DNA from: Bacteroidales bacterium UBA3663
GTDB lineage: Bacteria > Bacteroidota > Bacteroidia > Bacteroidales > UBA3663
Direction of reading: 5' to 3'
DNA: 13,834 nucleotides
Assembly (NCBI GenBank): GCA_002373755.1
Contig: DFJU01000145.1
Coordinates: forward strand, 1-13,834
The notes under the pieces were generated by a model that saw only the letters and a program-made list of their open reading frames with translations, was not told the origin of the DNA and made no database searches. Positions 1 to 6,559 of this stretch are shown here, piece by piece (position 1 is the first letter of the stretch; every line of letters starts with the position of its first letter). Both the position numbers and the translations under genes were made by a program.

Positions 1-14
1 TCGTTTAGCGGGTG

Positions 15-46
15 CAAAGATAGCGGCTTTTCCCGAGGCCTCCAAA
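15..46 (-). promoter_or_regulatory. Bacteroidota promoter firing leftward out of the window
   Basis: On the minus strand a -33 box TTTG (43-46) is followed after exactly 20 bases by TATCTTTG (15-22), a perfect match to the Bacteroidota housekeeping consensus TAnnTTTG. Transcription would start around base 8 and leave the window, so the gene it drives is not visible. It lies downstream of the kdtA terminator, so it probably serves the next unit on the minus strand. Confidence 0.75.
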
Positions 47-75
47 TTTTTCTATGACTTTTTCGAGAATCATTG

Positions 76-119
76 AAAAAAGTGGCAAAACCGGGGGTTA
101 AAAGCCCAGTTTTGCCACT
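76..119 (-). terminator. Rho-independent terminator of the xseB-gltX-kdtA operon
   Basis: On the minus strand the arm AGTGGCAAAACTGGG (105-119) pairs with the arm at 81-95, allowing one G.U pair, around a short A/T-rich loop. A run of six T follows at once (about 76-81 read leftward). The plus strand has no comparable T-run after the stem, so the terminator acts leftward, about 45 bases after the kdtA stop. Confidence 0.85.
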
Positions 120-163
120 CATAATTTACAAATATGTATTTTTAGACGTCTCTGAAAGGGATT

Positions 164-1438
164 TTAGTTTCCGAAGACGGCCGAAAAAATTGTCTCGGTC
201 GCGCCGCTATTTTCCTTTACATATGTGCCAGCGCATCGGCCTGCATCGGAAAGGGCATCGGCATCGGACATAAATCGAGACACAATCGAATCGTAGGAAG
301 CGGCATCGGCTATTGCAAAACCTCCATCGGCCGCAATCAGACCAAGAGCTTCGCGAAATGCCTGGTGATTCGGGCCAAAAATAACCGGAATGCCATAGAC
401 CGCAGCTTCGAGCGTATTGTGGATACCGACTCCAAATCCGCCACCAATATACGCAGCATGTCCATAACGGTAAATGCCGGAAAGGAAGCCGATGGCATCG
501 ACAATGATGCAGTCAACAGGTGCTGCCGGCAACTCACCTTCCGCCAACGCGCCACTCTCCCACTGCCGACGCAGTTCCGAATAGCGCAGGAAAGGCCGAC
601 GAAGCTTGGACAAAATCTGCTGGACATGCGACTCATGAATCTCGTGCGGCGCAATTATGAGCTTCATTTCCGGATGCCGATTGAAATGTTCGATGATGAT
701 ATCTTCATCCTTCGGCCATGAAGAGCCTGCCACAAGCACGAAAGGAGCTCCTTCGACAAATTTTGCTGCCCACGGGAAAGGCTTTGCCTGCTTCTGAATG
801 GCAACAACGCGGTCGAATCGGGTATCACCACAGATTGTGACATTCTCAACCCCGATGCCTGCCAACAAGCTACGCGACTCTTCATCTTGCACAAAAAGAT
901 GAGTGAAACACTTCAGCACAGGGCGGAACATCGAGCCATACCACTTGAAGAAAGCTTGACGCCGACGGAAGATGCCCGACACGAGATAGGTCGGAATTGA
1001 ACGGCGATGAAGTTCCTGCAAAAGATTGCCCCAGAACTCGTACTTGACAAAAATCGCGTAGTCGGGATGCACAAGGTCGATGAAACGACGGCAATCGGCC
1101 GGCTTGTCATAGGGCAGATAGCAGACGACATCGGCTCCCTTATAGTTTTTCCGAACCTCGTAGCCCGACGGACTGAAGAAGGTCTGGACGATGCGGAACT
1201 CGGGATAACGCTCGCGCAAAGCCTCGATGAGCGGTCGGCCCTGCTCAAATTCGCCCAGACTGGCAGCATGGAACCAGATAACTTTCTGTCCGGCCAGCGG
1301 CTTCATTTTTTCGGCCAATGCCGTTGCCCAGCCCTTGCGACCATCCTGCATCAGCTTTGCCTTGCGGTGTCCGAAGGTTGCGGCCAATGCGACAGCCGTG
1401 AAATACGCGCGCGTTCCTATATTATACAAAGCGTTCAT
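164..1438 (-). CDS. kdtA: 3-deoxy-D-manno-octulosonic acid (Kdo) transferase
   Basis: The product is a GT30-family enzyme (also called WaaA) that moves Kdo from CMP-Kdo onto lipid A precursor at the inner membrane, an essential step of LPS core assembly. The 424-residue length fits the family. Visible motifs are [11 protein letters not shown] (57-67) with the expected catalytic glutamate E63, VKYEFWGN (131-138), GDTRFDR (204-210), GSSWPKDE (238-245), APHEIHE (263-269), and the C-terminal nucleotide-sugar region GGGFG (332-336) followed by IHNTLEAA. The first 25 residues include a hydrophobic stretch that probably anchors the protein to the membrane. Its ATG overlaps the gltX stop as ATGA, which supports this start and suggests translational coupling. 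It is the last gene of the xseB-gltX-kdtA operon and is followed by a strong terminator. How many Kdo residues it adds cannot be read from the sequence. Confidence 0.95.
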   Translation of the reverse strand: MNALYNIGTRAYFTAVALAATFGHRKAKLMQDGRKGWATALAEKMKPLAGQKVIWFHAASLGEFEQGRPLIEALRERYPEFRIVQTFFSPSGYEVRKNYKGADVVCYLPYDKPADCRRFIDLVHPDYAIFVKYEFWGNLLQELHRRSIPTYLVSGIFRRRQAFFKWYGSMFRPVLKCFTHLFVQDEESRSLLAGIGVENVTICGDTRFDRVVAIQKQAKPFPWAAKFVEGAPFVLVAGSSWPKDEDIIIEHFNRHPEMKLIIAPHEIHESHVQQILSKLRRPFLRYSELRRQWESGALAEGELPAAPVDCIIVDAIGFLSGIYRYGHAAYIGGGFGVGIHNTLEAAVYGIPVIFGPNHQAFREALGLIAADGGFAIADAASYDSIVSRFMSDADALSDAGRCAGTYVKENSGATETIFSAVFGN

Positions 1439-2946
1439 TTCAGCACCTCGATTGCCTTACGGGCGCGGCGGAGCGACTCCTCCTTGCCCAATTGGTCGGT
1501 AATGGCGAAAATCTGCGGACCACGAGCCTCGCCGACGAGAGCGACGCGGAAAGCGTTCATCACGGCACCCGTCTTGTAGCCCTTGCCAGCAATCCAGTCC
1601 ATGACTTTCGGCTCCAATGTCTCACCGTTCCAATTCGCCTGCGTCTCCAAGAAGTCGCACAGCTCAGCGACATACTGCGGAGCCTCGGGTTTCCACCACT
1701 TCTTGAGCGACTTCTCCTCGTAGGCCGTTGGTGCAGCGAAGAAGAAGTTGCACTGCTGCCAAAGTTCCTGCGGCAGGTTGATGCGCTCCTTCATGAGGCC
1801 GACAACCGTGCGGACGTATTCATCGGACTTCGGGTCAGCGCCATTGGCCACAACCTGAGCCTTCAACGCATCGCACAAGACCTTCTCGTCACACTGCTGC
1901 AAATAGTGATGGTTGAACCAGAGCAGACGCTTGATGTCGAAATGGGCACCATTCTTCGAGCACTTCGAGAGGTCGAACAACTTTATCATTTCATCCATCG
2001 TCATGATGTCCTGATCGTTGCCAGGATTCCAGCCCAACAAGGCGAGGAAATTTACGACGGCCTCGGGCAGATAGCCAGACTCACGGTAGCCGGAATAGGT
2101 CGTATCGGTGCCAGGCACATTCCACTGCAACGGGAAAACGGGGAAACCGTACTTGTCGCCGTCGCGCTTCGAGAGCTTTCCGTTGCCCTCCGGAGCAAGC
2201 AGCAACGGCAGATGTGCGAACTGCGGAGCCTCCCAGCCGAAAGCACGGTAGAGCAGTACATGAAGCGGCGACGAAGGCAACCACTCCTCACCACGGATGA
2301 CGTGCGAGACCTCCATCAGATGGTCATCTACGATGTTGGCCAAATGGTATGTCGGCAGCTCGTCGGCACTCTTGTAGAGCACCTTGTCATCGAGGATTGA
2401 CGAATTGATCTTAACCTCGCCGCGAATCAGGTCGTTAACGACGACATCCTCACCAGGTTCGATGAGAAAACGGACGACGTAGGGTTCGCCATTGGCAATG
2501 AGACGCTTTGCCTCGTCCATGCCCAAACTGATACTGTTGCGCATACGGCCGCGGGTCAATGCGTCATACTGGAAATTCGGAGTTGCCTCACGCGCAGCAT
2601 CCAACTCGGCCTTGGTGTCGAACGCATAGTATGCCTTGCCATTGTCGAGCAACACTTGAACGTATTTCTTGTAGATTTCGCGGCGCTCTGACTGACGGTA
2701 CGGACCATGCTCGCCGCCGAAGGAAACGCCCTCGTCGAAAGTGATTCCAAGCCACTTGAACGAGTCGAGGATATATTGCTCGGCACCGGGGACGAAGCGC
2801 TGGCTGTCGGTATCTTCGATGCGGAACAGCAGTTTGCCGCCGTGCTGACGGGCAAACAGATAATTGTAGAGACAGGTGCGGACGCCGCCGATGTGCAGCG
2901 GGCCGGTAGGAGAAGGTGCAAAACGCACTACTACAGGTTTACTCAT
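1435..2946 (-). CDS. gltX: Glutamyl-tRNA synthetase
   Basis: This class I aminoacyl-tRNA synthetase charges tRNA-Glu with glutamate in the cytoplasm. The N-terminal catalytic core has [12 protein letters not shown] (10-21), which contains the HIGH-type ATP signature, then FRIEDTD (41-47), an RGEEWLPS region (218-225) and the KMSKS-type loop GKLSKRDGD (256-264). The remaining roughly 240 residues form the helical anticodon-binding part. The total of 503 residues is normal for the family. I chose the ATG at 2946 (reading MSKPVVVRF) over a TTG three codons upstream, because that TTG sits inside the xseB stop and the family usually begins just before VRFAPSPTG. Only five bases separate it from xseB, and its stop overlaps the kdtA start. 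No truncation or missing catalytic motif is seen. Confidence 0.97.
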   Translation of the reverse strand: MSKPVVVRFAPSPTGPLHIGGVRTCLYNYLFARQHGGKLLFRIEDTDSQRFVPGAEQYILDSFKWLGITFDEGVSFGGEHGPYRQSERREIYKKYVQVLLDNGKAYYAFDTKAELDAAREATPNFQYDALTRGRMRNSISLGMDEAKRLIANGEPYVVRFLIEPGEDVVVNDLIRGEVKINSSILDDKVLYKSADELPTYHLANIVDDHLMEVSHVIRGEEWLPSSPLHVLLYRAFGWEAPQFAHLPLLLAPEGNGKLSKRDGDKYGFPVFPLQWNVPGTDTTYSGYRESGYLPEAVVNFLALLGWNPGNDQDIMTMDEMIKLFDLSKCSKNGAHFDIKRLLWFNHHYLQQCDEKVLCDALKAQVVANGADPKSDEYVRTVVGLMKERINLPQELWQQCNFFFAAPTAYEEKSLKKWWKPEAPQYVAELCDFLETQANWNGETLEPKVMDWIAGKGYKTGAVMNAFRVALVGEARGPQIFAITDQLGKEESLRRARKAIEVLK

Positions 2947-2951
2947 AATCT

Positions 2952-3149
2952 TCAATCTATATTTTCCAAAAGTTTAGTCAATTCTTCATCCGTCGAAGTC
3001 AACTTCTTGCGGCAAAACTTCAGCAGTTCGACCGAACGGCGCGTCAAATCGCACAGACGATCGACCTCGCATTGCGGATCCTGCAATTGTTCGACAATGG
3101 CTTCAAGCTCCTTCATGGCCGATGTGTAGGTCAACTCCGATGCAGACAT
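2952..3149 (-). CDS. xseB: Exodeoxyribonuclease VII small subunit
   Basis: The product is a 65-residue helical protein of the XseB family, which assembles with the large subunit XseA into an enzyme that degrades single-stranded DNA in both directions. The typical pattern is present: a Y..A..ELE.IV..L start (8-22), then a second helix with a register of leucines and charged residues up to the acidic C-terminus. It is the first gene of the operon with gltX and kdtA, and a good promoter lies about 75 bases upstream. The partner gene xseA, often next to xseB in related genomes, is absent here: upstream lie only the promoter region and the divergent rpsO. XseA must therefore be encoded elsewhere if the enzyme is functional. 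Confidence 0.9.
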   Translation of the reverse strand: MSASELTYTSAMKELEAIVEQLQDPQCEVDRLCDLTRRSVELLKFCRKKLTSTDEELTKLLENID

Positions 3150-3225
3150 TTTTTTTGAATTTTTGATGGTTTACGGACTTGCTTTCGAGGCATTTTCAGC
3201 CCATATGGCAAGATTTTTTGAATGG

Positions 3226-3257
3226 CAAAGTTATCATAATTCGGAAAGAAATGCAAA
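3226..3257 (-). promoter_or_regulatory. Promoter of the xseB-gltX-kdtA operon
   Basis: On the minus strand TTTG (3254-3257) and TAACTTTG (3226-3233) are separated by 20 bases, a perfect Bacteroidota -33/-7 pair. The expected start point near 3219 gives a leader of about 70 bases before the xseB ATG. It is divergent from, and only about 35 bases away from, the rpsO -33 box, so the two promoters could influence each other. Confidence 0.8.
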
Positions 3258-3292
3258 ATGGCGATTGGATTTCACAGAAAAGCAAGACTGAA

Positions 3293-3324
3293 TTTGGCAA
3301 TTTCGCGCAAAAGTGCTATCTTCG
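3293..3324 (+). promoter_or_regulatory. Promoter of rpsO
   Basis: TTTG (3293-3296) is followed after 20 bases by TATCTTCG (3317-3324), one mismatch from TAnnTTTG. Transcription would start near 3331, leaving a leader of about 100 bases. S15 represses its own mRNA in several bacteria through structured leaders. This leader contains GAG/CTC-like pairing options, but I cannot assign a specific S15-binding fold. Confidence 0.65.
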
Positions 3325-3434
3325 CCGCGCTTTTCGGAGCTAGAATGACGAGAGTTTCGGCTTGAAATCATCGACTTAATCTGGAAGAGTGCAAGCTCGA
3401 CCTCCATTATTAACTTTTTAACACACAAACAATT

Positions 3435-3704
3435 ATGTATTTAGATTCCGCCAAGAAAGCAGAAATCTTCGCAAAGTACGGCAAGGGTGCAACCGACACA
3501 GGTTCAGCCGAGTCACAGATTGCATTGTTCTCATTCCGCATCGCTCACCTCACCGACCACCTGCGCGTAAACCACAAGGATTTCGCCACCAGCCGTTCGA
3601 TGAAGATGCTGGTAGGTAAGCGTCGTCGTATGCTCGACTACCTCGCCGAGAAGGACATCAACCGCTACCGTGCAATCATCAAGGAGCTCGGTCTCCGTCG
3701 ATAA
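3435..3704 (+). CDS. rpsO: 30S ribosomal protein S15
   Basis: The product is the 89-residue primary 16S rRNA-binding protein S15, which helps organise the platform of the small subunit. The match is complete: the N-terminal helix ends in GKGATDTGSAESQIALF (about 15-31), then the RI.HLT.HL segment follows with the H-K-D-F patch, then the RRRMLDYL motif (62-69) and the C-terminal KELGLRR. The canonical length and the methionine directly before YLDSAKK fix the start. The upstream sequence is A/T-rich with no Shine-Dalgarno, as usual in Bacteroidota. It is a single-gene unit with its own promoter and terminator. In many Bacteroidales typA lies near rpsO; here the next genes are the atypical AT-rich pair described below. 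Confidence 0.98.
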   Translation: MYLDSAKKAEIFAKYGKGATDTGSAESQIALFSFRIAHLTDHLRVNHKDFATSRSMKMLVGKRRRMLDYLAEKDINRYRAIIKELGLRR

Positions 3705-3730
3705 GCGACAGATTTCCTTTACGGAAAACA

Positions 3731-3765
3731 AATGCCCGGCCAAATTGGTCGGGCATTATTGTTTT
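3731..3765 (+). terminator. Rho-independent terminator of rpsO
   Basis: The arms AATGCCCGGCC (3731-3741) and GGTCGGGCATT (3747-3757) form an 11-bp stem with one G.U pair around the loop AAATT, followed by ATTGTTTT. It lies 27 bases after the rpsO stop. Its 3' arm and tail are nearly identical to the hairpin after batE at 5728-5762. Confidence 0.75.
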
Positions 3766-3784
3766 GGAAGATACGCTACGCGGA
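3747..3784 (+). repeat. Left copy of an imperfect direct repeat flanking the AT-rich cassette
   Basis: GGTCGGGCATTATTGTTTT (3747-3765) plus CGCTACGCGGA (3774-3784) recur downstream of batE as GGCCGGGCATTATTGTTTT (5744-5762) plus CGCTACGCGGA (5767-5777). Only the short middle differs in sequence and length. The first part includes a terminator arm, but the second part is not part of any hairpin, so terminator convergence alone does not explain it. Confidence 0.6.
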
Positions 3785-3797
3785 ATTTTCAGAAAGA

Positions 3798-3830
3798 TTT
3801 CCATTATTCTGGAAATAAAACGTATCTTTG
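3798..3830 (+). promoter_or_regulatory. Candidate promoter of the putative structured RNA
   Basis: TATCTTTG (3823-3830) matches the TAnnTTTG -7 consensus exactly. A weaker TTTC (3798-3801) lies 21 bases upstream in the -33 position. The start point would be near 3837, just after the rpsO terminator, so this region appears to be a separate transcription unit. Confidence 0.55.
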
Positions 3831-3836
3831 CACCGC

Positions 3837-4111
3837 CTTATCGGGAAGTGTAGGTTACAAGCCGAAGCGGATGGGTGGGGTGTCAATTTATTAAAAAGGC
3901 GTTATCTAACGCTTTGTCTTTTTGACACACGAATCTAGCAAATTCAAATTGATCGTCAAAAGCAAAGCAACGGGTGATGTCTATGTGGTGTGTAGTTCCA
4001 TTTTGGTTCTGCATATCGCGTGGGCTTCGGCGTTGCTCGTCTTACGGTCATAGGTATGCTAGAACCTCGTGTGTGGGATGAGTGACAGATCTGACTCCCC
4101 ACGCTTTTTTT
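3837..4111 (+). ncRNA. Putative structured non-coding RNA or regulatory leader
   Basis: About 275 bases lie between an exact -7 promoter box and a strong terminator and contain no convincing ORF. Several hairpins are visible: GTGTCAA (3880-3886) with TTGACAC (3922-3928) enclosing GCGTT/AACGC (3899-3903, 3908-3912); GGTTCTGCATA (4005-4015) with TATGCTAGAACC (4055-4066), 11 pairs with one bulge; and the terminator stem. I recognise no tmRNA, RNase P, SRP or tRNA signature. The Bacteroidales-1 RNA motif, described as bounded by a Bacteroidota promoter and a terminator and often lying beside a ribosomal protein gene, would fit the layout, but I cannot confirm the family. Because two small coding frames follow directly, it could also be a terminator-controlled leader. 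Confidence 0.5.
4071..4111 (+). terminator. Rho-independent terminator (end of putative RNA, or attenuator)
   Basis: GTGTGGG (4071-4077) pairs with CCCACGC (4098-4104), and GAGT (4080-4083) with ACTC (4094-4097) after a two-base bulge. The loop is 10 bases and seven T follow (4105-4111). The next possible start codon is only 13 bases later, so readthrough would feed the 4124 ORF and the DUF2971-like gene. Confidence 0.8.
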
Positions 4112-4123
4112 GTATATTGACCT

Positions 4124-4189
4124 ATGGAAAACAACAAGATAACATCCATCTTGGGGAGTTTCGTGGAGAAACACATTGAAGACTTATGA
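4124..4189 (+). CDS. Possible 21-residue peptide overlapping the DUF2971-like gene
   Basis: An ATG shortly after the terminator opens a frame starting MENNKITSIL and ending in HIEDL, with its TGA overlapping the next gene's ATG as ATGA. This overlap is the usual geometry for translational coupling, so it may be a leader peptide. Alternatively it is the surviving 5' end of a host gene broken by the AT-rich cassette: the orphan frame at 5624-5716 is in the matching register relative to a shared TTATGA at both junctions. No promoter of its own is evident between the T-run and the ATG. Composition is charged and soluble, and I recognise no family. Confidence 0.3.
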   Translation: MENNKITSILGSFVEKHIEDL

Positions 4190-5043
4190 AAGAGCGACAA
4201 AACACACCCCAAAAAGTCTATTATCTCGAAGAAAAGTTGTCAAGCGACACGCCAATTTGTCGTTACATGAATTTCGATGCCTTTCTTCAAATTCTCAATG
4301 GGAAATTCTATGTACCGAAAAAGTCCAAGTTGCTGGATTTAAGGGAAAATGGGGAAATTCCACTGAAAGATCGTTTTCAATCACACCCCGCGAACGTCAA
4401 AGCGTCAGATGAAGAACTCCAAAAAAGTTTTGATGCCACAAACGCATTCATTGAAAATTTGAAAAAGTCAAAATCGTTATTGACATCCTGCTGGATGAAT
4501 AGCGACCAGGAAAATTATCTGATGTGGAAAGCCTATTCTGACAGAATTGGAATCCGCATTCAAACCACCATTGACAAATTGATGGATGCACTATCCTTGC
4601 CAGACCATATAGCAATCTGTGCGAGGATGAGGTACAAAGCCATAGACACCAAAGAAAATCTTATTTCTTCTCTATTGAAAAAAGAATCCTATTATCAGTC
4701 GGAAAATGAGATTCGATTTTATTTCATTCCCAAAAAGTATTTTCCCAACAACATTTCGGGAAAAAGCGACGGCGAAATGACGGAAATCATTGAAACAGCA
4801 TTCTGTGATGCAATTGAAAACGAAGGAAAAGACAAAGCGGACTCGCATACATTCGATATTGATCCCCAAAAGCTAATCGAAAATATAACAATTTCGCCAT
4901 TCATATTCGATGGCACTTTCAGATATTTCTTCGAAATACTCGTAAAACAGTTTCCAGAAATCTTTCCCAATGCGAACTACATAAGAGGGGACATTTGGGG
5001 AGATGGAAAAATTAGAAAATCTCAAATATTGTTAAACCAATAA
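4186..5043 (+). CDS. DUF2971-like protein of unknown function
   Basis: The 285-residue soluble protein has no signal peptide or membrane segment. Its pattern resembles DUF2971 (PF11185): an early ICRYMNFDAFLQIL segment (24-37), an LTSCWMNSDQENYLMWKAYS block (99-118) with the characteristic W103 and M113-W114, then GIRIQTT (122-128). Later comes a Y..ID segment and a K.......E.E.RF stretch, also in family order. The assignment is by eye. DUF2971 has no established biochemical role; members are scattered among accessory genes, and any defence role here would be speculation. Codon use is strongly AT-biased, unlike kdtA, gltX, rpsO or the bat genes, which suggests horizontal acquisition. It is followed after 13 bases by another AT-rich gene, probably in the same transcript. 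The start at 4186 is favoured by the ATGA overlap; M28 is an alternative. Confidence 0.7.
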   Translation: MKERQNTPQKVYYLEEKLSSDTPICRYMNFDAFLQILNGKFYVPKKSKLLDLRENGEIPLKDRFQSHPANVKASDEELQKSFDATNAFIENLKKSKSLLTSCWMNSDQENYLMWKAYSDRIGIRIQTTIDKLMDALSLPDHIAICARMRYKAIDTKENLISSLLKKESYYQSENEIRFYFIPKKYFPNNISGKSDGEMTEIIETAFCDAIENEGKDKADSHTFDIDPQKLIENITISPFIFDGTFRYFFEILVKQFPEIFPNANYIRGDIWGDGKIRKSQILLNQ

Positions 5044-5056
5044 AACATTAATCATT

Positions 5057-5620
5057 ATGAGAAAGTTGCTTACATTTATTCTTATCGCATTTTGTCTTGC
5101 TCCATTCAATTGCTATTGTCAAGAGCAAAACCAAAATATACTTTTAGATTATGCAGCAAATAAAATAAGAAATTTAGTAATAGAGAACGGATATGAGGCA
5201 GAACCCGTCTCTGCCATCTCTGAAGACAGAAGTTTTCTATCTTTTACCTACACACGTGGAACACATATGTATGTTGTCATAATAGGAGGTAAAGGCGACG
5301 TATTTTCTGTAACACACCAAACGGTGATAACATTTTTCACAAAAGAAAAGACTCATGCGAAAGACAAGAAATTGATTTCAATTATATGCAATCAATCAAA
5401 TAGGGATGATAAAGTGTTCCACTTTTATTATGAAAACGAAGAAGACAAGATTTTAGTCAATATCCGAAATTGGCATTTTTATTCCAAAAAGAATTTTAAT
5501 GTTGACGAATTCATGTTAATAAACGAAACATATATTGAATGTATACATGAAGCAAAGGAAAAATTTATGACAAAATTATTAAAATACCTACGCGAAAACA
5601 TGAGCCAGCCATCTTTATGA
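5057..5620 (+). CDS. Small secreted protein of unknown function
   Basis: The 187-residue product begins with a clear export signal: MRK, a hydrophobic core (about 4-16) and a probable cleavage after CYC before Q22. A cysteine is present near the site, but the sequence is not a good lipobox. The mature part is a single small domain with alternating beta-like and helical stretches: an N-terminal helix ending in IENGYEAE, then FLSFTYTRGTHMYVVIIGG, and a long C-terminal helix. The order vaguely recalls YbjN-like or chaperone-like folds, but I cannot assign a family. It lies 13 bases after the DUF2971-like gene and shares its AT-rich codon use, so the two probably arrived together. One protein is cytoplasmic and the other exported, so a direct complex is not obvious. 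The stop TGA is followed immediately by TAA in frame. Confidence 0.7.
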   Translation: MRKLLTFILIAFCLAPFNCYCQEQNQNILLDYAANKIRNLVIENGYEAEPVSAISEDRSFLSFTYTRGTHMYVVIIGGKGDVFSVTHQTVITFFTKEKTHAKDKKLISIICNQSNRDDKVFHFYYENEEDKILVNIRNWHFYSKKNFNVDEFMLINETYIECIHEAKEKFMTKLLKYLRENMSQPSL

Positions 5621-5623
5621 TAA

Positions 5624-5716
5624 CTGCCCAAGGGCACAGATTTGTCGGGCAAGGATTTGCCAACCATCATCAAGGCATTCAAGCCATACGTGGCATTCAT
5701 CAAAATCTACGAATAA
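5624..5716 (+). pseudogene. Orphan 3' end of a broken host gene (candidate)
   Basis: Directly after the two in-frame stops that close the AT-rich cassette, 30 codons remain open and end in TAA, coding for LPKGTDLSGKDLPTIIKAFK followed by ten residues ending KIYE. About two thirds of the codons end in G or C, like the host genes and unlike the cassette. A hairpin follows 11 bases after the stop. It has no start codon of its own in this frame. It looks like the C-terminus of a gene whose front was lost or displaced when the cassette entered. The family is not recognised, and at this length chance cannot be excluded. Confidence 0.4.
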
Positions 5717-5722
5717 ACGAAC

Positions 5723-5762
5723 AAAAAAATGCTCGACCTCATCGGCCGGGCATTATTGTTTT
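5723..5762. terminator. Bidirectional terminator between the cassette and the bat operon
   Basis: The arms AATGCTCGACC (5728-5738) and GGCCGGGCATT (5744-5754) pair with one mismatch and one wobble. Read leftward, the stem ends in a run of seven T (complement of 5723-5729), which makes it a good terminator for batE. Read rightward, it is followed by ATTGTTTT like the rpsO terminator. Confidence 0.7.
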
Positions 5763-5777
5763 AAATCGCTACGCGGA
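5744..5777 (+). repeat. Right copy of the imperfect direct repeat
   Basis: This is the partner of 3747-3784: 18 of 19 bases match in the first block and 11 of 11 in the second (CGCTACGCGGA at 5767-5777), with a shorter spacer. It ends about ten bases before the batE stop codon, so the left copy looks like a duplicated piece of the batE downstream region. Confidence 0.6.
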
Positions 5778-5787
5778 TTTTTACAGG

Positions 5788-6555
5788 TCAAATTGCCTCA
5801 AGCTGCTCGGTGGGCATCCAGCCGACATTGCCGTCGGACAACTCGACCTCGCTCCAGCCGGAGAGTTCCTGACGGACGCGCACCTTCAATCCGGCATGGA
5901 TAACGAGGAGCTGCGTGCCGCTGTCGGCCGGAGTGGAACGGAGCGTGACGGTTGGAGCCATGACGATGGCATGGTCGTGCGAGGTGAGGATTTCGGCCTG
6001 CGCATTGGCATAGAACATACAAATCGCGCAAATAACAATCATGACGATGCCGCCATAGAATCCAGTCTTGCGGATGGCGACTCGGCGCACAAAGAAGTAA
6101 CATCCGAAGCCGGCCAAGAAAAGCACGAAAGCGAAGATTGAGAAGCGCGCCCATGCGTCGGCCGAGAAAAAGTCGCGTAGCGCGTTGCTCCACGTAACGA
6201 AGATGACAGGCTGGATGGTCTCGATCTTATCCACGCAGTTCAATTGCGCCAATTCGAGGTTGGCACGTGCATCCTGGTGCGACGGATCGCGACGCAGGCA
6301 ACGCTCGTAGTTGAGGATGGCGCGCGCGAATTCCTGCTGCTTGAAGTAGGCATTGCCAAGCCCGTAATAGAGGTCGGGAGCACCATTGAACGCATCGACC
6401 AGCATCTCATATTTCTGCGCAGCCTCGTCGTACTTGCCCTGATCGTAGGCAAAAGCAGCCTCGGCCACAAGTTCGGCAGGATTAACGATGTCGGCTCGCA
6501 CATCGGACAACATTAGAAACGAGACTATCAATAAAAGGATTTTCTTCATTTTCAT
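5788..6555 (-). CDS. batE: BatE, TPR and SH3-domain membrane protein
   Basis: BatE is the last member of the Bacteroides aerotolerance operon, an envelope complex linked to oxygen and stress tolerance whose biochemistry is not settled. The 255 residues start with a signal peptide (1-21, ending VRA), then TPR repeats (about 30-100, for example YDQGKYDEAAQKYE and GLGNAYFKQQEFARAILNYE). Two membrane helices follow (about 137-155 and 165-183), and a C-terminal bacterial SH3-like domain (about 196-253) contains VTLRSTPADSGTQLLVI and GW..VELSDGNVGWM. The protein would present the TPR and SH3 parts to the periplasm. I chose the ATG at 6555, four bases after the batD stop; the ORF can be extended only through a TTG inside batD, and ATG 6549 is also possible. 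A terminator follows about 30 bases downstream. Confidence 0.9.
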   Translation of the reverse strand: MKMKKILLLIVSFLMLSDVRADIVNPAELVAEAAFAYDQGKYDEAAQKYEMLVDAFNGAPDLYYGLGNAYFKQQEFARAILNYERCLRRDPSHQDARANLELAQLNCVDKIETIQPVIFVTWSNALRDFFSADAWARFSIFAFVLFLAGFGCYFFVRRVAIRKTGFYGGIVMIVICAICMFYANAQAEILTSHDHAIVMAPTVTLRSTPADSGTQLLVIHAGLKVRVRQELSGWSEVELSDGNVGWMPTEQLEAI

Positions 6556-6559
6556 TCGA

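Noticed and set aside
1492..2400. 302-codon plus-strand ORF opposite gltX
   Set aside because: It lies entirely inside a confident gltX on the other strand and has no domain or start context.
3234..3428. 64-codon minus-strand ORF in the rpsO-xseB gap
   Set aside because: It covers two well-formed promoters and has no family resemblance.
3837..4111. tmRNA, RNase P RNA, SRP RNA or tRNA
   Set aside because: None of the expected signatures (tag reading frame and T-arm, conserved RNase P cores, SRP Alu/tetraloop, cloverleaf) is visible.
3956..4174. Minus-strand ORF across the putative RNA
   Set aside because: It is antisense to the hairpins and terminator, and its composition does not look coding.
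3760..5800. Insertion sequence, integrase or CRISPR array
   Set aside because: No transposase or recombinase gene, no terminal inverted repeats and no regularly spaced repeats are present, although the interval looks acquired.
5617..6141. 174-codon plus-strand ORF starting at the end of the cassette
   Set aside because: It runs through the batE terminator and antisense to batE, with no recognisable protein features; the adjacent frame carries the better host-like tail.
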